A stretch of 64,000 nt of DNA. Origin: Mesorhabditis belari (taxonomy: Eukaryota; Nematoda; Chromadorea; Rhabditida; Rhabditidae). The notes beneath the pieces were generated by a model. That model had not been told where the DNA came from and searched no databases. It saw only the letters and a list, made by a program, of their open reading frames with translations. Every line of letters begins with the position of its first letter. Within the stretch, counting starts at the first letter, position 1. The translations under genes were made by a program, and so were the position numbers. The stretch covers positions 1 to 64,000 of the forward strand of contig CAUEEP010000736.1 in NCBI GenBank assembly GCA_958450365.1, in the 5' to 3' direction. Positions 52,177-63,980 of this stretch are shown here, in pieces.

Positions 52177-52952
52177 TAATTGAAAAAACCACTTGAGCTA
52201 TTAATTATAAAGTTTAGATTTGATTATTTTGCTTTTTCAAGACAAGTCATTTCATCAGAATATCCCGGTAAGACTCAGAACAAAAGAATCATATATTAAG
52301 AACTATATATTGTTGAATCACCGTGTTCTAGGCTCAATAAAATGAATAGCTTCAATCGATTTCCCAAATCCTAAAATCCCCGAGTGCAAATTTAAAATCC
52401 AATTTCTTCTTTTTATATCATTTATAAAGCAAAAGAGGATTCCTGTGTAAATGACTGGCGAGGTGTTCTTTGTGTACACAATCGCTCGCAATCTGGCAAA
52501 CTCCTTCGGTATAAGAGGCTTCCATTTCGGCATCTTTTCGACATCCAAAAGGGGAAGAATTGGCTAGCTTTCCGGTTCTTCGGCGTCACTATGTCAAACC
52601 GGGAAAGCTTTAAACCCAAATTGTTTGTTTTTATTATTCTAGAGACTTTGAATCCGCTAGACCACTCCGCTAAAAACAGCAATCGAACCGAGAAAACAGT
52701 GCAATCCGAGTTGTCTTGATTCTCTCAGGATTAGTCCAATCAATCTCTATTTAGTCCAGTCCTCAGGATTGGTTAGTTCAATCAATCTCTATTTGATATC
52801 ATTCGAAAGCCCGAAGTGTTCACGTTAAAAATATATAAAAAATGAACAATGATCACTAGTTATAAGCCAGTTATGAACCTTCAAAGCTTGTCTACTTATT
52901 CAAAAGTCTTTAACTGAGCCAATTAAACTAATATTGAGTTATTCATTTTCAG

Positions 52953-54769
52953 CTTTACTTCGAGAAAAGAAAATCTTCGTTTCCCTCTCCTCCACTCTCG
53001 ATCTTCACTATCTTTCATTAATACCATTAAGCGTTTTAGCTTGGAGACAACTTGGAGTTGAAAGTTTGTTTAAAATTATTCTAATTTTGATTGTATAGTT
53101 GAATAGTACCCGTTTTCTACAATACTATCATTGCTTAATGGCTTTTCACATAAATTAACTTTCCTAGGTCTACTATGCTTGGTCGGGAAAGACGAGAATT
53201 TCTTAAAGAATGTGAAAACAGTACTTGAGCATGTCTTAACGAAAAATGTTACAATAACTTTGATAAAGGATGTCACATTACCTTCAACTACAATTGCTCA
53301 AGTAAGGAAAAGCTCTTTAAGTTAGTTTATTTTAAGTTTAGATGTGTAGAGTATTTGCAGCCACCTCGGAATCGTTGAATCTTCATGATGATTCAATAGT
53401 GATCACAAGTGATATCGATTATATTCCATTTCATCTCGAGAATCATTGGCGTGAGGGATTTGAGGTAAAAGTTAAAAACTTTAAAGCCATGTTGAGTAAT
53501 AAATTTGAAGTCTAACTTTAGATTTAGACTTTTCTTTGTTACTTGAAGATCTTAAGGTTCAGCTATTCTTTTACAACTCTAGCTTTACTTTATTGTTCTT
53601 TGAATATCTTAAAGTTCTTTCAAAGCTTCTAACCTGGCTTCTGGCCATATTCTAACTTTATTTTTGTAAATAATCAAGTACTTTTCATTCTTAATCAATC
53701 AAATCGTTTCACTCATTTCCAGCTATTCTTTTACAACTCAAACTGTTGCCAATCAGTCGAATTTAAAGAAATTTCACTTAAAATGTACCCAATCTCAACA
53801 ATTGCTATGAAGAGATCAATCTGGAGAAAAGTTTTGCGTAAGTTTAAAAACTTTTTCTAAAATCTAAAAAGTTTTAGCTTATTCTGAAAAAGTGTACAAT
53901 GATTCTAGCAAAATGGAGAAATATTTATACTCAATTTTTGGTGAAGAGGCTTTTATGAATGAAGGTTAGTTTAGAAAAAGTCTACCTTAAATACTAAAGG
54001 ATTATTACAGACTATCGGAAAGGAATCCTTGCTCAATTGCAACCTCAATGGCTTTTCGATCAGATTTTGATTTCCTATAAGATAAAGGAGTTCTTAGAAA
54101 GGTGCAGATGTTTCAAATTGTTGAAATTTACTGACCATTGCTTCTTCTAGAGGAGAATCTCCAAGAATCGGTCACGAAGTGGTGGTAAAAAAGCGAATTG
54201 ATCGAGCATTTTGGCCATCACCAGATGAGTTACATAAAGTGGGCCTTCACCGTTTAAAAAATCTTCAAACCTCAACTAGCAAAGCCTAAATATCACTAAC
54301 TGCTTTGCTTGATGTTAAATCAAAACCGAATGTTCATTCATGACTGGCGAGGTGTTCTTTGTGTGCGCGCACAAAGAACAAACAACCGAATGCAGTTCAT
54401 CCATGAACATCTGCATTCTAAAGTCACACAAGTGCGTTATTCATGATTTATGATAGCTGAATCGTACTTAAAGTCGATGTTTTAAATTGAAATGTATAAA
54501 TCCATGAATAACTTTTGAAATGTGGTAGAAAATCTATTATCAATCTATTATTAAAAGCTCTCTTTTTTTTCAGTTAAACCTCTCTGAACACTCAGATGCT
54601 CATATCTCACAAGATCTTCTTAAAGATTGGGACCGAGTTCGGCCTTTGTTTGAAAGAATATTCAGGTAAATATTTGCAAGATAACTTGAAATTCTCCAGT
54701 TTTAGCCGGAAACACATGATGTTAACAGATTTCTTTATTCATGAGCTTATATCAAAAAGTGTTCAATAA
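52953..54769 (+). CDS. Nematode glycosyltransferase-like protein with DxD motif
   Basis: Nine exons (52953-53063, 53168-53301, 53342-53464, 53723-53837, 53878-53964, 54011-54101, 54151-54238, 54574-54665, 54700-54769) join in phase to about 303 aa after a missing first exon. The order of features fits a type II GT-A-like enzyme: a beta-strand start KIFVSLSSTLDLHYLSL, AWRQLGVESLLCLVG, TTIAQMCRVFAATS, then DDSIVITSDIDYIPFHLENH with a DxD (DID) metal and sugar-nucleotide site, then LFFYNSNCC and KMYPISTIAMKRSIWRKVL. I recall a nematode family with TDAD at this site, but the sugar and acceptor are unknown. A candidate signal-anchor exon is at 52093. The gene is convergent with the next gene, with 21 bp between the stop codons. 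Confidence 0.75.
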
Positions 54770-54790
54770 ATAGATTGTATTTAATAAATC

Positions 54791-57289
54791 TTATTTCTGA
54801 ATGACAATATGACTGATTGGAGTTACAGTGATTCGATCACTTGCAATGAGATGAATTGGGCGACGATAGGCACGAATGATGAAGAAAGAGATGAAAAAGC
54901 GAATCAGGGAAAAGATTAGAGATGATGAGGAGAAGACAATGAGTAATGGGATAAGAGAACGATAGGTGGATTCAATGGAGAATGGGAAAGTTGATGGGAT
55001 TGTTGAGTTGACTTTTCGAGTTGTTGTACTGAAACCGGGATCTCCCACGTAGATGTCGGCCATTAAAATGCCTTCCGCTTGATCGTAGATGCCCAAATCG
55101 GTCTCCAAAAAGTAGAAAGGGATCTAAAAGATTTGTATAAAGTAATGAATATCTATTGAATACTGAATACTGAATACAAACTGGTCCTCAAAATCCCTTC
55201 CGCTGGGTGCTCAAGGATTTTAGAACATAATAGGATTTTAGTTTAACTTTTAAGAGCTTGTAAATTAAAATATTCTATCACATTCTAGGGTACAATGCAA
55301 TAGGAATACTTATCGTGATTCAGGGATTCACCGTGGAGTGCTAAACTATAGTATGATAAACTTTAGTTTTTCAAAGTCAATCGTCAACTCATCAAAACGA
55401 GTTTCACCTAGATATAGATACAAATTAAGTATATTATTCGACACGAATAATGAATTACAATACAACGGAGGAAATTTTTGCCCCTAATTACCCCTATTGC
55501 CGAAGTGCTGTTAAAAAAAACCTATAATAACGAGAAAAAGAGCCAATCTTTCTAGCCGCCGGAATTGAACCCTAGGAAGGATAGTCTAGAAGCCTAAGGA
55601 TAGCCTAGGAACCTAAGGATAGTCTAGAAACCTAAGGATTACCTGGAATAGCCTGAAGCCTGAAGGTCTGGGAATAACCTGAAAGTCTAGAATAAGCCTG
55701 GAAATCAGGTTCTGCTCTGACTGGGCCAAGTACTGGGCCAGTACAGGACTAAGTTTGAGTAACAATTGTAGCCACTCCAGATCAAAGAAAAAATCCAAAA
55801 TAACGGGAAAAAGAACCAATCTTTCTAGCTGCCGGGATTGAACCTTTAACCCCCCGACTAGGAGACAAGACTCCGGTCGGCTACGGTCGGCTGTTTCTCA
55901 AATGTTATAATTTTGATTTCTGTACACAACTAGGGAACTTATCTACAACCTATTTCAATATACTTTTAGGTATATCATCAAAAGAGTTTGTTACCTTATG
56001 ATCAATCATGTCATTTGTATCATTTAATAGGATAGTAGTCGTTGTTGTTGGAGTTGAAGTGGTTGAAGTGGTTGTTGTGCTTATCGTTGTATTCTCGATC
56101 ATCGAGTTAGTCGAATTATTCCAACGATCAACTCGTCCTCGAAACTCTTGATCACTCTTGATACCCCAAGAGATAATTAGAGCCAGAATTGCGAGGTGCA
56201 AGATCACCACAAAAGCCTGAAATTAATATTTTTAAATCATAGCTAACAAAAAAAGTAGTGCAAAGTCGAGGTAAAGCATAGATCAGAATTGCAGATATTC
56301 TATAGTACTTTCTATAGTATTCTATAGTATTCTATAATACTTTTTACCAATTCGAGAATTTTAAAGATCAATCTTAAATCAATTTTAAAGCAATCTTTTA
56401 ATTAAACCTATTCTGAAACTAGAAACGACATTTTGCTTTATTTCAAGGCCAGAACTTTACTCTCTATTTCTTTGTTTCAAAACCCACCGTTCCAAACAAT
56501 AATCGCAATTGAATCTTTCCGATGTTAAAGACAGATGAGAGGATTAGAACCACCGTAAATATCAAACAAAACAAAACCAATGATCCAGCAATGATCAATA
56601 AAGCTTTATACTCAAGTCTGAAAAGTTAAAGATCAGAAAAAGAACTCTTTTTAGCTTACTTGACTGCATAGATGATCAAATTGATGAGCAGGAAAGTTTC
56701 GAGGATTAATAACAGTAAACTGACAAACAATAGAATGACCTAAAGCTGAAAAATAGAGGAAATTTTACTGATAAATCACTGGCTTAAAGCTATAAATGAA
56801 ATTCATGCTCTAAATGTTCTGGGTGTATTTTGTTGGCTCAAAAACTGGTCAAAAATCTTGCTGTGATTTGAAAACTTGAAAAATGATCTTGTTAGAGTGA
56901 CCGTAAATACTGTAATAGTACCCCACCCCCATAATGACGGTGCGGAGCGTTGCGTAGTCTAGCTTTGAACGAGTTTTTCTCGACACTGGTTTATGCTACA
57001 ATGCGCGTTTCGGGATCAAAAAATAGCCCTGAATTGCAGCTATTTTTTGATACCAAAGACGCATTCTTTGAAAGTACGGGCGCTTTGAAAAAAATGGAAT
57101 ACTAAAAAACTTTTGCGACTACGCGACTGTACGAGGGCGGTGGGGTACTATTACAGTATTTACGGTAAGAAATCTCACCGATAGTCGCCTCATTTGCCGA
57201 TTTTCAAAAGGTTTTAGAGCGATAACCATAACAGGGATGAAAATGTAGTCAATCAAATTGAGGGAGAGTCTTTCCCCTCTTTTCCCCAT
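54791..57289 (-). CDS. Multipass membrane protein with Thr-rich loop
   Basis: Five exons (57289-57179, 56739-56660, 56617-56488, 56216-55995, 55123-54791) join in phase to 291 aa starting MGKRGERLSLNLIDYIF. Hydrophobic segments: IDYIFIPVMVIAL, VILLFVSLLLLILETFLLIN, LLIIAGSLVLFCLIFTVVLI, FVVILHLAILALIISWGI and SLIPLLIVFSSSSLIFSLIR. Between the fourth and fifth lies a loop of about 85 residues with NNSTNSM and a run of TTTTSTTSTPTTTT, probably extracellular and O-glycosylated, and after it a basic C-terminus. I recognise no family. It starts 133 bp after the stop of the preceding minus-strand gene, so an operon is likely. Intron 1 holds a MITE and intron 4 holds decayed tRNA-like repeats. Confidence 0.75.
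55527..55890. repeat. Decayed tRNA-like repeats and short tandem array in intron 4
   Basis: Two direct copies (about 55527-55580 and 55797-55852) share AAAAGAGCCAATCTTTCTAG and a GGGATTGAACC-type segment that resembles the reverse of a tRNA T arm. Between them is an array of CCTAAGGATAGTCTAGAA-like units (55580-55700). The second copy continues into GACAAGACTCCGGTCGGCTA, which can be drawn as a tRNA-like anticodon region, but no complete cloverleaf forms. Confidence 0.55.
56900..57166. mobile_element. 267-bp MITE
   Basis: Inverted ends ACCGTAAATACTGTAATAGT and reverse complement, with GTACCCCACC inside. It starts 11 bp inside intron 1 of the 57289-54791 gene. No coding content. Confidence 0.85.
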
Positions 57290-57422
57290 GAATCAGTCTA
57301 TTCAAAGGGTGTTTTTAGAATGATTCAGATATCTCCGTTCAAAGCTTCTTGTGAATAACATTCATCTCAACAATTCTATGTATATTTGTACAATAAAAAA
57401 AAAATAGCTTTTTAGTAAAGGT

Positions 57423-59617
57423 TTATTCTGTTGGAAATCTCAACACAGCGATGTTAATCCGTCGACTATTTAGCTTTAGTTTTTCTTTGATTTTTCGCTT
57501 CCAGATGGTGGAAATTGAGAGATAAGTGCAGACAATGAGCTGGAAATGGAAATTCGATGAATGAAGAAAAATAGAAGGCAATCCCCTAGCCCGTTACTGT
57601 TTTCAACTTAACTTGAGCCATCTTGAGAACTTGAGAATCGTGACGACTAATTCAGACCCCTTCTTTAAGTCAAAGATGCGGTAACGGGCTAGTTGTTAGT
57701 TGAATGTTAGTGTTGTGTACATGAGATCATTGCAGAGCCTCCTACATCATCTTTAGCTTAATTCTTTAGTCATTTTAAACTAGCAGTCAAGTCAGTCAAG
57801 CTTTTGTAAGAAGGCTTAAGCTTGATTTCATTACCTGATCTCATTAGTTTAGTCTTATACGGGAAATCAAGGAAACTTAGCTACCAGTTCTTATTTGAAT
57901 CATTATCGAAAACCAACGCTGACTCCAAGATGAACTGCGGTGACAATCAGAATCTCCAAATGCGATCCCATGCTAACTCTTGGAAAAACGATAAGAAATG
58001 CGGTTCTAGCGAAAATCTAGATTTTATCTTTAAAAAAAGTCATTGATGAAACTCACTAAAACACCGAAATGAACGAAAAAGAAACGAGCCATTTTATCTT
58101 TCATTCCGACAAGCGTCAGAACAGAAGTCAGCCAGCAGGTAAATTCCAGGATTAAACCAAGCTAAAACAAACCGAGCTTACGTTTTAATAATGACTAAAC
58201 CAACAGCTGCATTGAAAGCCAAGAATTGATTGACTCCAATGCAATCGTAGACGAAAATCTCCACATAAAAGCTTTTATAGCGTTGAGTGAGAATTTCGGG
58301 GTAAATTGGCGATTTCTTTCCACATTCTAGGTTCGGATCTCTGAAATTTATGGATAAATGCTTAGATAATAGGATTTTTGCTATATTATTTCTTCAACTT
58401 ATGATATTGTCGAAAAACGGTGATGTGAACGGTGAGAATTATCCAAGAGAGAACAAAACTGGTGAATAGAAGAAGAAAATGAAGGCCCTGAAATAGAGAT
58501 TGATAGATTTGAATGGATATAGTTAATCTAGCAAAGATCATTTCCGGGTACAGTAATAATAATTTGAAAGATAATGTAGTTACATAAAGCTAATTAGACA
58601 TTGATAAAATTAAAATCTTATCGAGAAGGGATCCTATCGAGATTTGTTCACTATCAAGGTTTGATTAGTACTAAATCAACTCAGAGGGATCCTAAAAAAT
58701 CCGTTCACTATCGAGGTGTTCACTAACGATTCACTAATTCGACTGTACATCTCTTCTTAAAAAGGGGGGGGGGCACATCCGCGCGAAATGGTGTTCGCGG
58801 ATGTGAGGGGTATTCATCGCGGCCGGGTGACGATAAAAATCTTTTTTTACGGCAACCACCTGTTTTTTTCTTTTAATATCGGTGATTTTATTATAAAAAG
58901 AATAAAAATCACCCGGCTAGAGTGATTTGATGGGTTTACAAATTTTTGGAGACACTGCAAGGCTTGGAGAAAAACAAGAGCGTCACTCATCAGACACCTC
59001 AGCTAAAAGGTACCTATTTGAGAAAACTAAAACCACAAGCGATCACAAATGGAAAAAAGATCTAATTGTGTCAATCAAAGCGCTGAAGACGTCCTACGGT
59101 GGAGGAGATCCAGTCACTTTTGGTGAAGATGCGCTGGAAATTGATAAGATCGGAAGCCGATTTGAGGAACTGCTGTACTTGAGCGAAGATGAAAGTGAGC
59201 AAGAGGAAGAATTATAGATTAAAAACTTATTTTTATGGTTTTTGTGCTTTTTATTTTGTTTTTAAATTTATTTGCAACTAAAACTCAATCGATCTAGACT
59301 GTGCTGAGGTGTCTGATGAGTGACGCTCTTGTTTTTCTCCAAGCCTTGCAGTGTCTCCAAAAATTTGTAAACCCATCAAATCACTCTAGCCGGGTGATTT
59401 TTATTCTTTTTATAATAAAATCACCGATATTAAAATAAAAAACAGGTGGTTGCCGTAAAAAATTTTTTTATTGTCATTAATACCCCCCTTTAACATCAAT
59501 GTATTAGAAAAGATTTTATTAAAAAGTAAATAAACTCACTCGAACAACATGCACCGTAGCCTTTTCAATAAAAAAGAATAACAAAAATTTTTGAATAATT
59601 GATTCCACTTTTTTCAT
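57423..59617 (-). CDS. Small multipass membrane protein
   Basis: Five exons (59617-59540, 58487-58399, 58340-58205, 58161-58057, 57539-57423) join in phase to 174 aa. The chain starts MKKVESIIQKFLLFFFIEKA. Then come GLHFLLLFTSFVLSWIILTV (membrane), a loop with LECGKKSPIYPEIL, VYDCIGVNQFLAFNAALGLI (partly hydrophobic), LEFTCWLTSVLTLVGMKDKM, and FFFVHFGVLLIVCTYLSIST before a basic C-terminus (KRKIKEKLKLNSRR). Intron 3 (58204-58162) is 43 nt with a weak GTTGGT donor; the alternative GTAAGC donor would leave a 20-nt intron, too short. It lies 153 bp after the secreted gene and 133 bp before the next, all on the minus strand. Intron 1 holds a TIR element. Confidence 0.72.
58790..59497. mobile_element. 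TIR element with CGGCCGGGTGAC arm and small open frame
   Basis: Inverted arms 58815-59006 and 59308-59482 share GGGTATT at the outside, TTTACGGCAACCACCTG, ATAAAAATCACCCGGCTAGAG and GGAGACACTGCAAGGCTTGG. The left end also contains a perfect short hairpin (ACATCCGCG ... CGCGGATGT) at 58780-58805, next to a run of G. It sits in intron 1 of the 59617-57423 gene. A second, one-ended copy lies at 42117. Superfamily not determined. Confidence 0.85.
58930..59217 (+). CDS. 95-aa open frame inside the TIR element
   Basis: ATG at 58930 opens MGLQIFGDTARLGEKQERHS and runs to TAG at 59217. The first quarter is encoded by the inverted arm itself. The middle is basic (KKDLIVSIKALK) and the end is very acidic (YLSEDESEQEEEL). 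A partial copy at 42237 keeps the frame for about 30 codons with conservative changes (T to A, E to D). It may be the C-terminal scrap of a longer element protein. No known domain recognised. Confidence 0.45.
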   Translation: MGLQIFGDTARLGEKQERHSSDTSAKRYLFEKTKTTSDHKWKKDLIVSIKALKTSYGGGDPVTFGEDALEIDKIGSRFEELLYLSEDESEQEEEL

Positions 59618-59770
59618 TGTTTAATAAATGTGAAGAAGAGTTTTTTTGCTTTTTCCTTTTGTTCATTTCCTTTTGTTCATTTGTTTCTTTTCAATCAAAG
59701 TGATTCACAATGTATTCCACACAAATTTTGCCTTTCATTTTCATTTCATGACTTTTATTTCAAAAAATTC

Positions 59771-61015
59771 TTATGACATGTCAAGTTTGGCCATACAGAT
59801 TGAGTAGTAACTGGCGCCAACTAAAGCGTCGTAGTCACAGTAGTTGATGTCCTGGAAATCGAGCTTTGTATTGAAGATTTTATCAAAAAAAAATATCAAA
59901 ATTTGCAGTTTAACAGCCTTACTATATGCTTTACAGCCATTTTTACCTCATTTTCTTACCTGGAAAATCTCACTGGCTTCGAATTGGAAATCGGCGACGA
60001 TCATTGCCCAACCGGGCAAATTCAGATTGTATTGGAGAGCTTGGAGAATTCCCTGAAAATGGAAATGGATTGATTACCCAATGGATTGATGGATTGATTA
60101 CCCAATCTGATGGATTGATTACCCTATCCAAATGGATTGATTACCCAATCCAAATGGATTGATTACCCAATCTGTCACTAAACAAAAAGATAACTAAACC
60201 ATTTTTACCTTTGCATTATAGGCGGTAACCTTTGTGAGCGCATTGGCAATGTTTGCACGAAGACCATCATCCACACAACCGAAAGCATTTGGATCATCAC
60301 CGTCAAGTGCAGCTGAAAAAGTGAAAAGCTTATTAGGAATGTAATAAAGACTAAAGACAGACACATAAAATAAAATAAAGACAGACTAAAAGACTAATTG
60401 TCAGTGAAGAAGTTAAATCAAGTACTTCTTTGGTCAATAAACTAGGTCAATAAACGGTTAGAATCAAACCGCTTAACTTAACCTTTACCTTTTATCATTC
60501 CCCTCTTCTTTGCTTTTTTTTATCACTTAACTTAACTTACCTTTTTTGCGAAGAGCTTGAAGTTGTGCAGGTGATCGTCGAGCTTTTACCTTCTTTGGAA
60601 CGGTCGTGTTTCCGAGAAGAATTCGCATATCGCTCACCATAGCACTTGTCGCCAAGCAGCCGTCAAAACAGAAATATCTGAAATTAAGCAATAAAAACTA
60701 AAGGTTAGAATAGTTTTTAAAGTGGTACTTTTTAGATAAACATTTATTTAAGAGAAATTACAAACTTGGGATTAGTGGCAACTCCACCCGAGGCGAAATC
60801 GGTCATCCCGACGGCTTGCTGAGAAACCCAGTGTCCTGGACTGAAAATGTTACCTGAAAGAGTGAAATTATTAATAGTTTAGAAATATTTAGAAAAAATG
60901 ATATTGATAACAGATAATTTGAAGCTCTAAAGTTGTCTTTGTTTCAAATTCACTCACATCTTTGCGCCTCCAGCACTCCGACAAGCCCCACGAACGCGAG
61001 CACTAAGCTTCTCAT
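59771..61015 (-). CDS. Secreted protein of unknown function
   Basis: Six exons (61015-60958, 60853-60766, 60677-60541, 60312-60209, 60052-59960, 59851-59771) join in phase to 186 aa. It has a signal peptide (MRSLVLAFVGLVGVLEA), then CNIFSPGHWVSQQAVGMTDF, KYFCFDGCLATSAMVSDMRI, a basic turn (VPKKVKARRS), DPNAFGCVDDGLRANIANAL and a C-terminus with NYCDYDALVGASYYSICMAK. The even spacing of Cys (about six) suggests a disulphide-bonded secreted fold. No family recognised. It is the first of three closely spaced minus-strand genes. Intron 5 region has a tandem repeat of GATTGATTACCCAATC. Confidence 0.8.
60062..60172. repeat. Tandem repeat of ATGGATTGATTACCCAATC
   Basis: Five or so imperfect copies with a 20-24-bp period in the intron between exons 4 and 5 of the 61015-59771 gene. 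Confidence 0.85.
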
Positions 61016-61445
61016 CCTGAAATTTGAAATTTAATTGTAGAAATTGAAAATCAACTGAAGAATCCAGCTTTCAATCTAGGAATCAAAAATTCTTTAATCA
61101 AAAAGATACAGTGGACACGATTTGCTACTCGTTATCACATCCTGAAAGCTGAAAACTGAAAAAAACGTCAGTGCAAACAAAGAAAAGAAAAGAAAACGAA
61201 AGACTAAATGGATAATTTGGCGAGTGTTTACAGGCTGATTTCCGCTGATTATTCGTGGGATTTGCACAGATGGCCTTCTTCTCAACTCTACAACCCACAC
61301 AGCCTTTGATTCCAGTCCATTATCAGCACTCCTTTCTTCTTTTCATAGATATTTTACATTTCCAGTAATACTAAAGGATTTTTAGTTTGATCTTGTTTAA
61401 AAGTTTCGGGATTTTTAGAAATCTTGGTTTTCAGGGATATCGGAG

Positions 61446-62460
61446 ATGATCAAATTCGTGCTCGGATGTCTTTTGGTGGCGCTGGTGGCAGCGGATACTT
61501 GTAAGGTTTATAAAGATTAAATCGAAGTACTTGGGTTTCTAACTTTGGTACTATAGGATTAAACCTTCCCCCTACGGTACCCATTTCTTATGAGCATCAG
61601 TAGGAATAAGATAGCTGGACAAATGATGCCGTTCCGCTGTGCTTCTTGTTCTGCCATTTGGCCGAATTTATACTTGTGATTCACCTCTTGATGTGAGGCC
61701 TTCTCAATGTCAACGGTTTTGTATCCCTTCCACGAACCACTGATGATGGTTGTGCCGGGTTCAATATCAATGCGAATCATCTCCAGCAATGTGTCGGCGC
61801 TTTGATCTTGCACTTCTATCAAAAAGCATTCTCCCGTCTATCGACAAGCTCTTCCACAAATCCATACCTGTGGCAAAACTCGACCACAATGCCTTTTGCT
61901 GAAAAGGCTTTCGTCAATTTCTACGATAGCTGAATCAAATAATAGTAACGAACGGAAGGCTATTCGATGCGAACCACGACCTCTGTTCTGCATTTTCCTT
62001 TGCGGCACCGCCAAAATCCTTTGTATTTGAGTGTCATGGGGTGGCCATCTTTGCAGGTTGTTCGAAGAGCGAGAAGTCCACGATTGCAAAGAAAGTCGAT
62101 GGCTGTCGATTTCTCACTTGGAAGCTTGAACATCCCGTCACGGAGAGACAGAAGAATAGAAATGAAATTAAATGTTGGCTACTTGCATGAAAAGAAGCTT
62201 GCAAATTTTACTGTGTATGGAAATTTTGAGATGCAAATTATGGGGGGAGGGGGTTAAATCTATTGATGGGGGTTTATTCCTATTGCAATGGTACTTTTGC
62301 AATGATATTGCAACGGTTTAATCCTATAGTCGCCTAACTTTTTATAAGATTTATAAACATTTTATAGATTGCAACTATGACCTCGTTGGAGATGAGATCT
62401 TGCTCGAAGCGGTACCGATCAGAGACTATCAGACATCCGGAAATGATGCGGCGAGGTAAA
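61446..62460 (+). CDS. Small secreted peptide or 5' end of a secreted gene
   Basis: Exon 1 (61446-61500) is a signal peptide (MIKFVLGCLLVALVAADT). Exon 2 (from 62368) reads YCNYDLVGDEILLEAVPIRD and goes on to NDAAR, where a GTAAAG donor overlaps an in-frame TAA. If spliced at 62455 the gene continues; if not, the product is a 48-aa precursor. I found no convincing third exon before 63000. A Merlin transposon lies in intron 1. Confidence 0.5.
61547..62333. mobile_element. Merlin DNA transposon, 787 bp
   Basis: Inverted ends share ACTATAGGATTAAACC after two or three variable bases. The flanks carry the 8-bp direct repeat CTAACTTT (61539-61546, 62334-62341), as expected for Merlin. It encodes fragments of an IS1016/IS1595-like DDE transposase on the minus strand. 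Confidence 0.88.
61559..62089 (-). pseudogene. Merlin transposase pseudogene
   Basis: Two minus-strand frames. The first (62089-61838) contains AIVEIDESLFSKRHCGRV, with the first catalytic Asp in the EIDES motif. The second (61822-61559) reads IDIEPGTTIISGSWKGYKTV and HQEVNHKYKF, the usual second catalytic block, where the normal S-D-W is S-G-S-W, so the Asp is lost. The C-terminal third is missing and the frames are shifted. Confidence 0.85.
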
Positions 62461-63854
62461 GTTTAGAATAGGTACTTATTAGGGTATGGATAATGGATTT
62501 CCGGAGAATCGGAATATGAATAATTACCTGTGGCGAATTGCCACTGCTCTGCAGTTAATCAAAAATTCAATACAAGTTAAAGTTCAAAGTTGGTGGATAA
62601 ACTACCGTAATCAGTCACTAAATGATATTCAGCTGTCCGGTTGTTGTAGCTTGTATGCTTAAAAAACCCATTATTTAAGCTTGCTTTGAGTGAGTTTGTT
62701 GTTCCCTTTGCTTTATCATTCTTTTCACATTCAAGTGTTGATTAATTGTGATAGTGCCAGTTGCTCTAGTTTGAGCGAAGTTGCCCAACAAGGGAAAGTT
62801 GGATAAATTATTACGTTTTCAAGAAGACCACCATTGAACCACAACGAGACACGGTCTCACAAGAAATTATATAGATCAAAGCATCACCATATATTTCTTA
62901 CATTACCCGTATTATCCGGTAAAATCCGGATAATTGTTAAAATTGAATTTTTAATACCAAAAACTCGGTTTAACTACTAGTTTGTCGTTGAAAGTATAGA
63001 AAATATACATTCATTTTTTGGTAATTGATATTTTGCAAAATTGTCTATCTTAGTCGAATATCTTCGTTTTAAAATAGTGCTAGTGATCAACAAATTGGCC
63101 GTTTCCAAATCACTATATTTAACTTCATTTAGCCCGATTGATTGACGCTTCAAAGTACTGTGAATGATGGAAAAAAAAGGGATTGACAAGGACCTGTGTG
63201 TGAATCGAAAAATTGTATAAGGGCGACAATAAAGAGAAGAGAAGCGATACATTTATTTTAAATAGATAAATCTTAAAACACAAACGCAAAAAGTATTCAT
63301 TAATTCATTAATTTTTACAAAAAAAACCTATAAAAAGGTGTTTTATAGATTTTTTTTTGCACAATATACTTTCTGTCCCCTTAGTTGGCGTTGAGAAAAT
63401 TCATAGAATTCCTTTTGAACTAAAAATTGAATATCAAGAATCCGAGCAATGGTGAGTGGATCCGGGTTTTTCTCCGAATTCTATTCCGTTTTCCAGATTG
63501 CATCTTTTTTTGTGAGCTTTTCTGAGAGCTTTTCTGAATATTTGGATAGTTAAATATGCCACAAAAAGCAAGAAAAAAAAGTTAGTTATAATTTTATCTT
63601 ATTTTTGAGAAGAAAAATGGAAACCGGTTTTTATTTTTCATTGTTTCAATGCCCATTGACTTTTGAAAAAGATGTGGCAAAAGAAATCGGAGACGGAGAT
63701 CCTCTTTTTATTTACGCCTTTTCTTTCTCTCACGTGCAATTTTCTCCCAAAATTGAAACATTTTTTGAAGATGGGGAAAACAATAAAGAAAAATTCCGAG
63801 TCTATGATTGGATTCGTTTTTTCCTGCTGAAACAGTATTTCTTCTCGAAAGCAA
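62461..63854. other. Intergenic, no gene seen
   Basis: AT-rich sequence with scattered short open frames and no in-phase exon chains. Short exon-like stretches around 63595-63700 lack a start and good splice borders. Confidence 0.4.
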
Positions 63855-63980
63855 ATGAGTTTCCGTATCTGGGCGTTGATCATTCTGGCCATTCTTGCTG
63901 GTGGAGCAATGTTTGCAGTGATTTTTTTGGATCGAATGGGTGAGCGAGAAATGAATGGGATCATCACGAATTCAACAGAG
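63855..63980 (+). CDS. First exon of a membrane protein, truncated by the window
   Basis: ATG at 63855 opens MSFRIWALIILAILAGGAMF, a signal anchor or signal peptide, followed by a charged segment and NST, and ends at a GTATGC donor (63981). The rest lies beyond the window. The overlapping longer frames are shadows. Confidence 0.6.
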
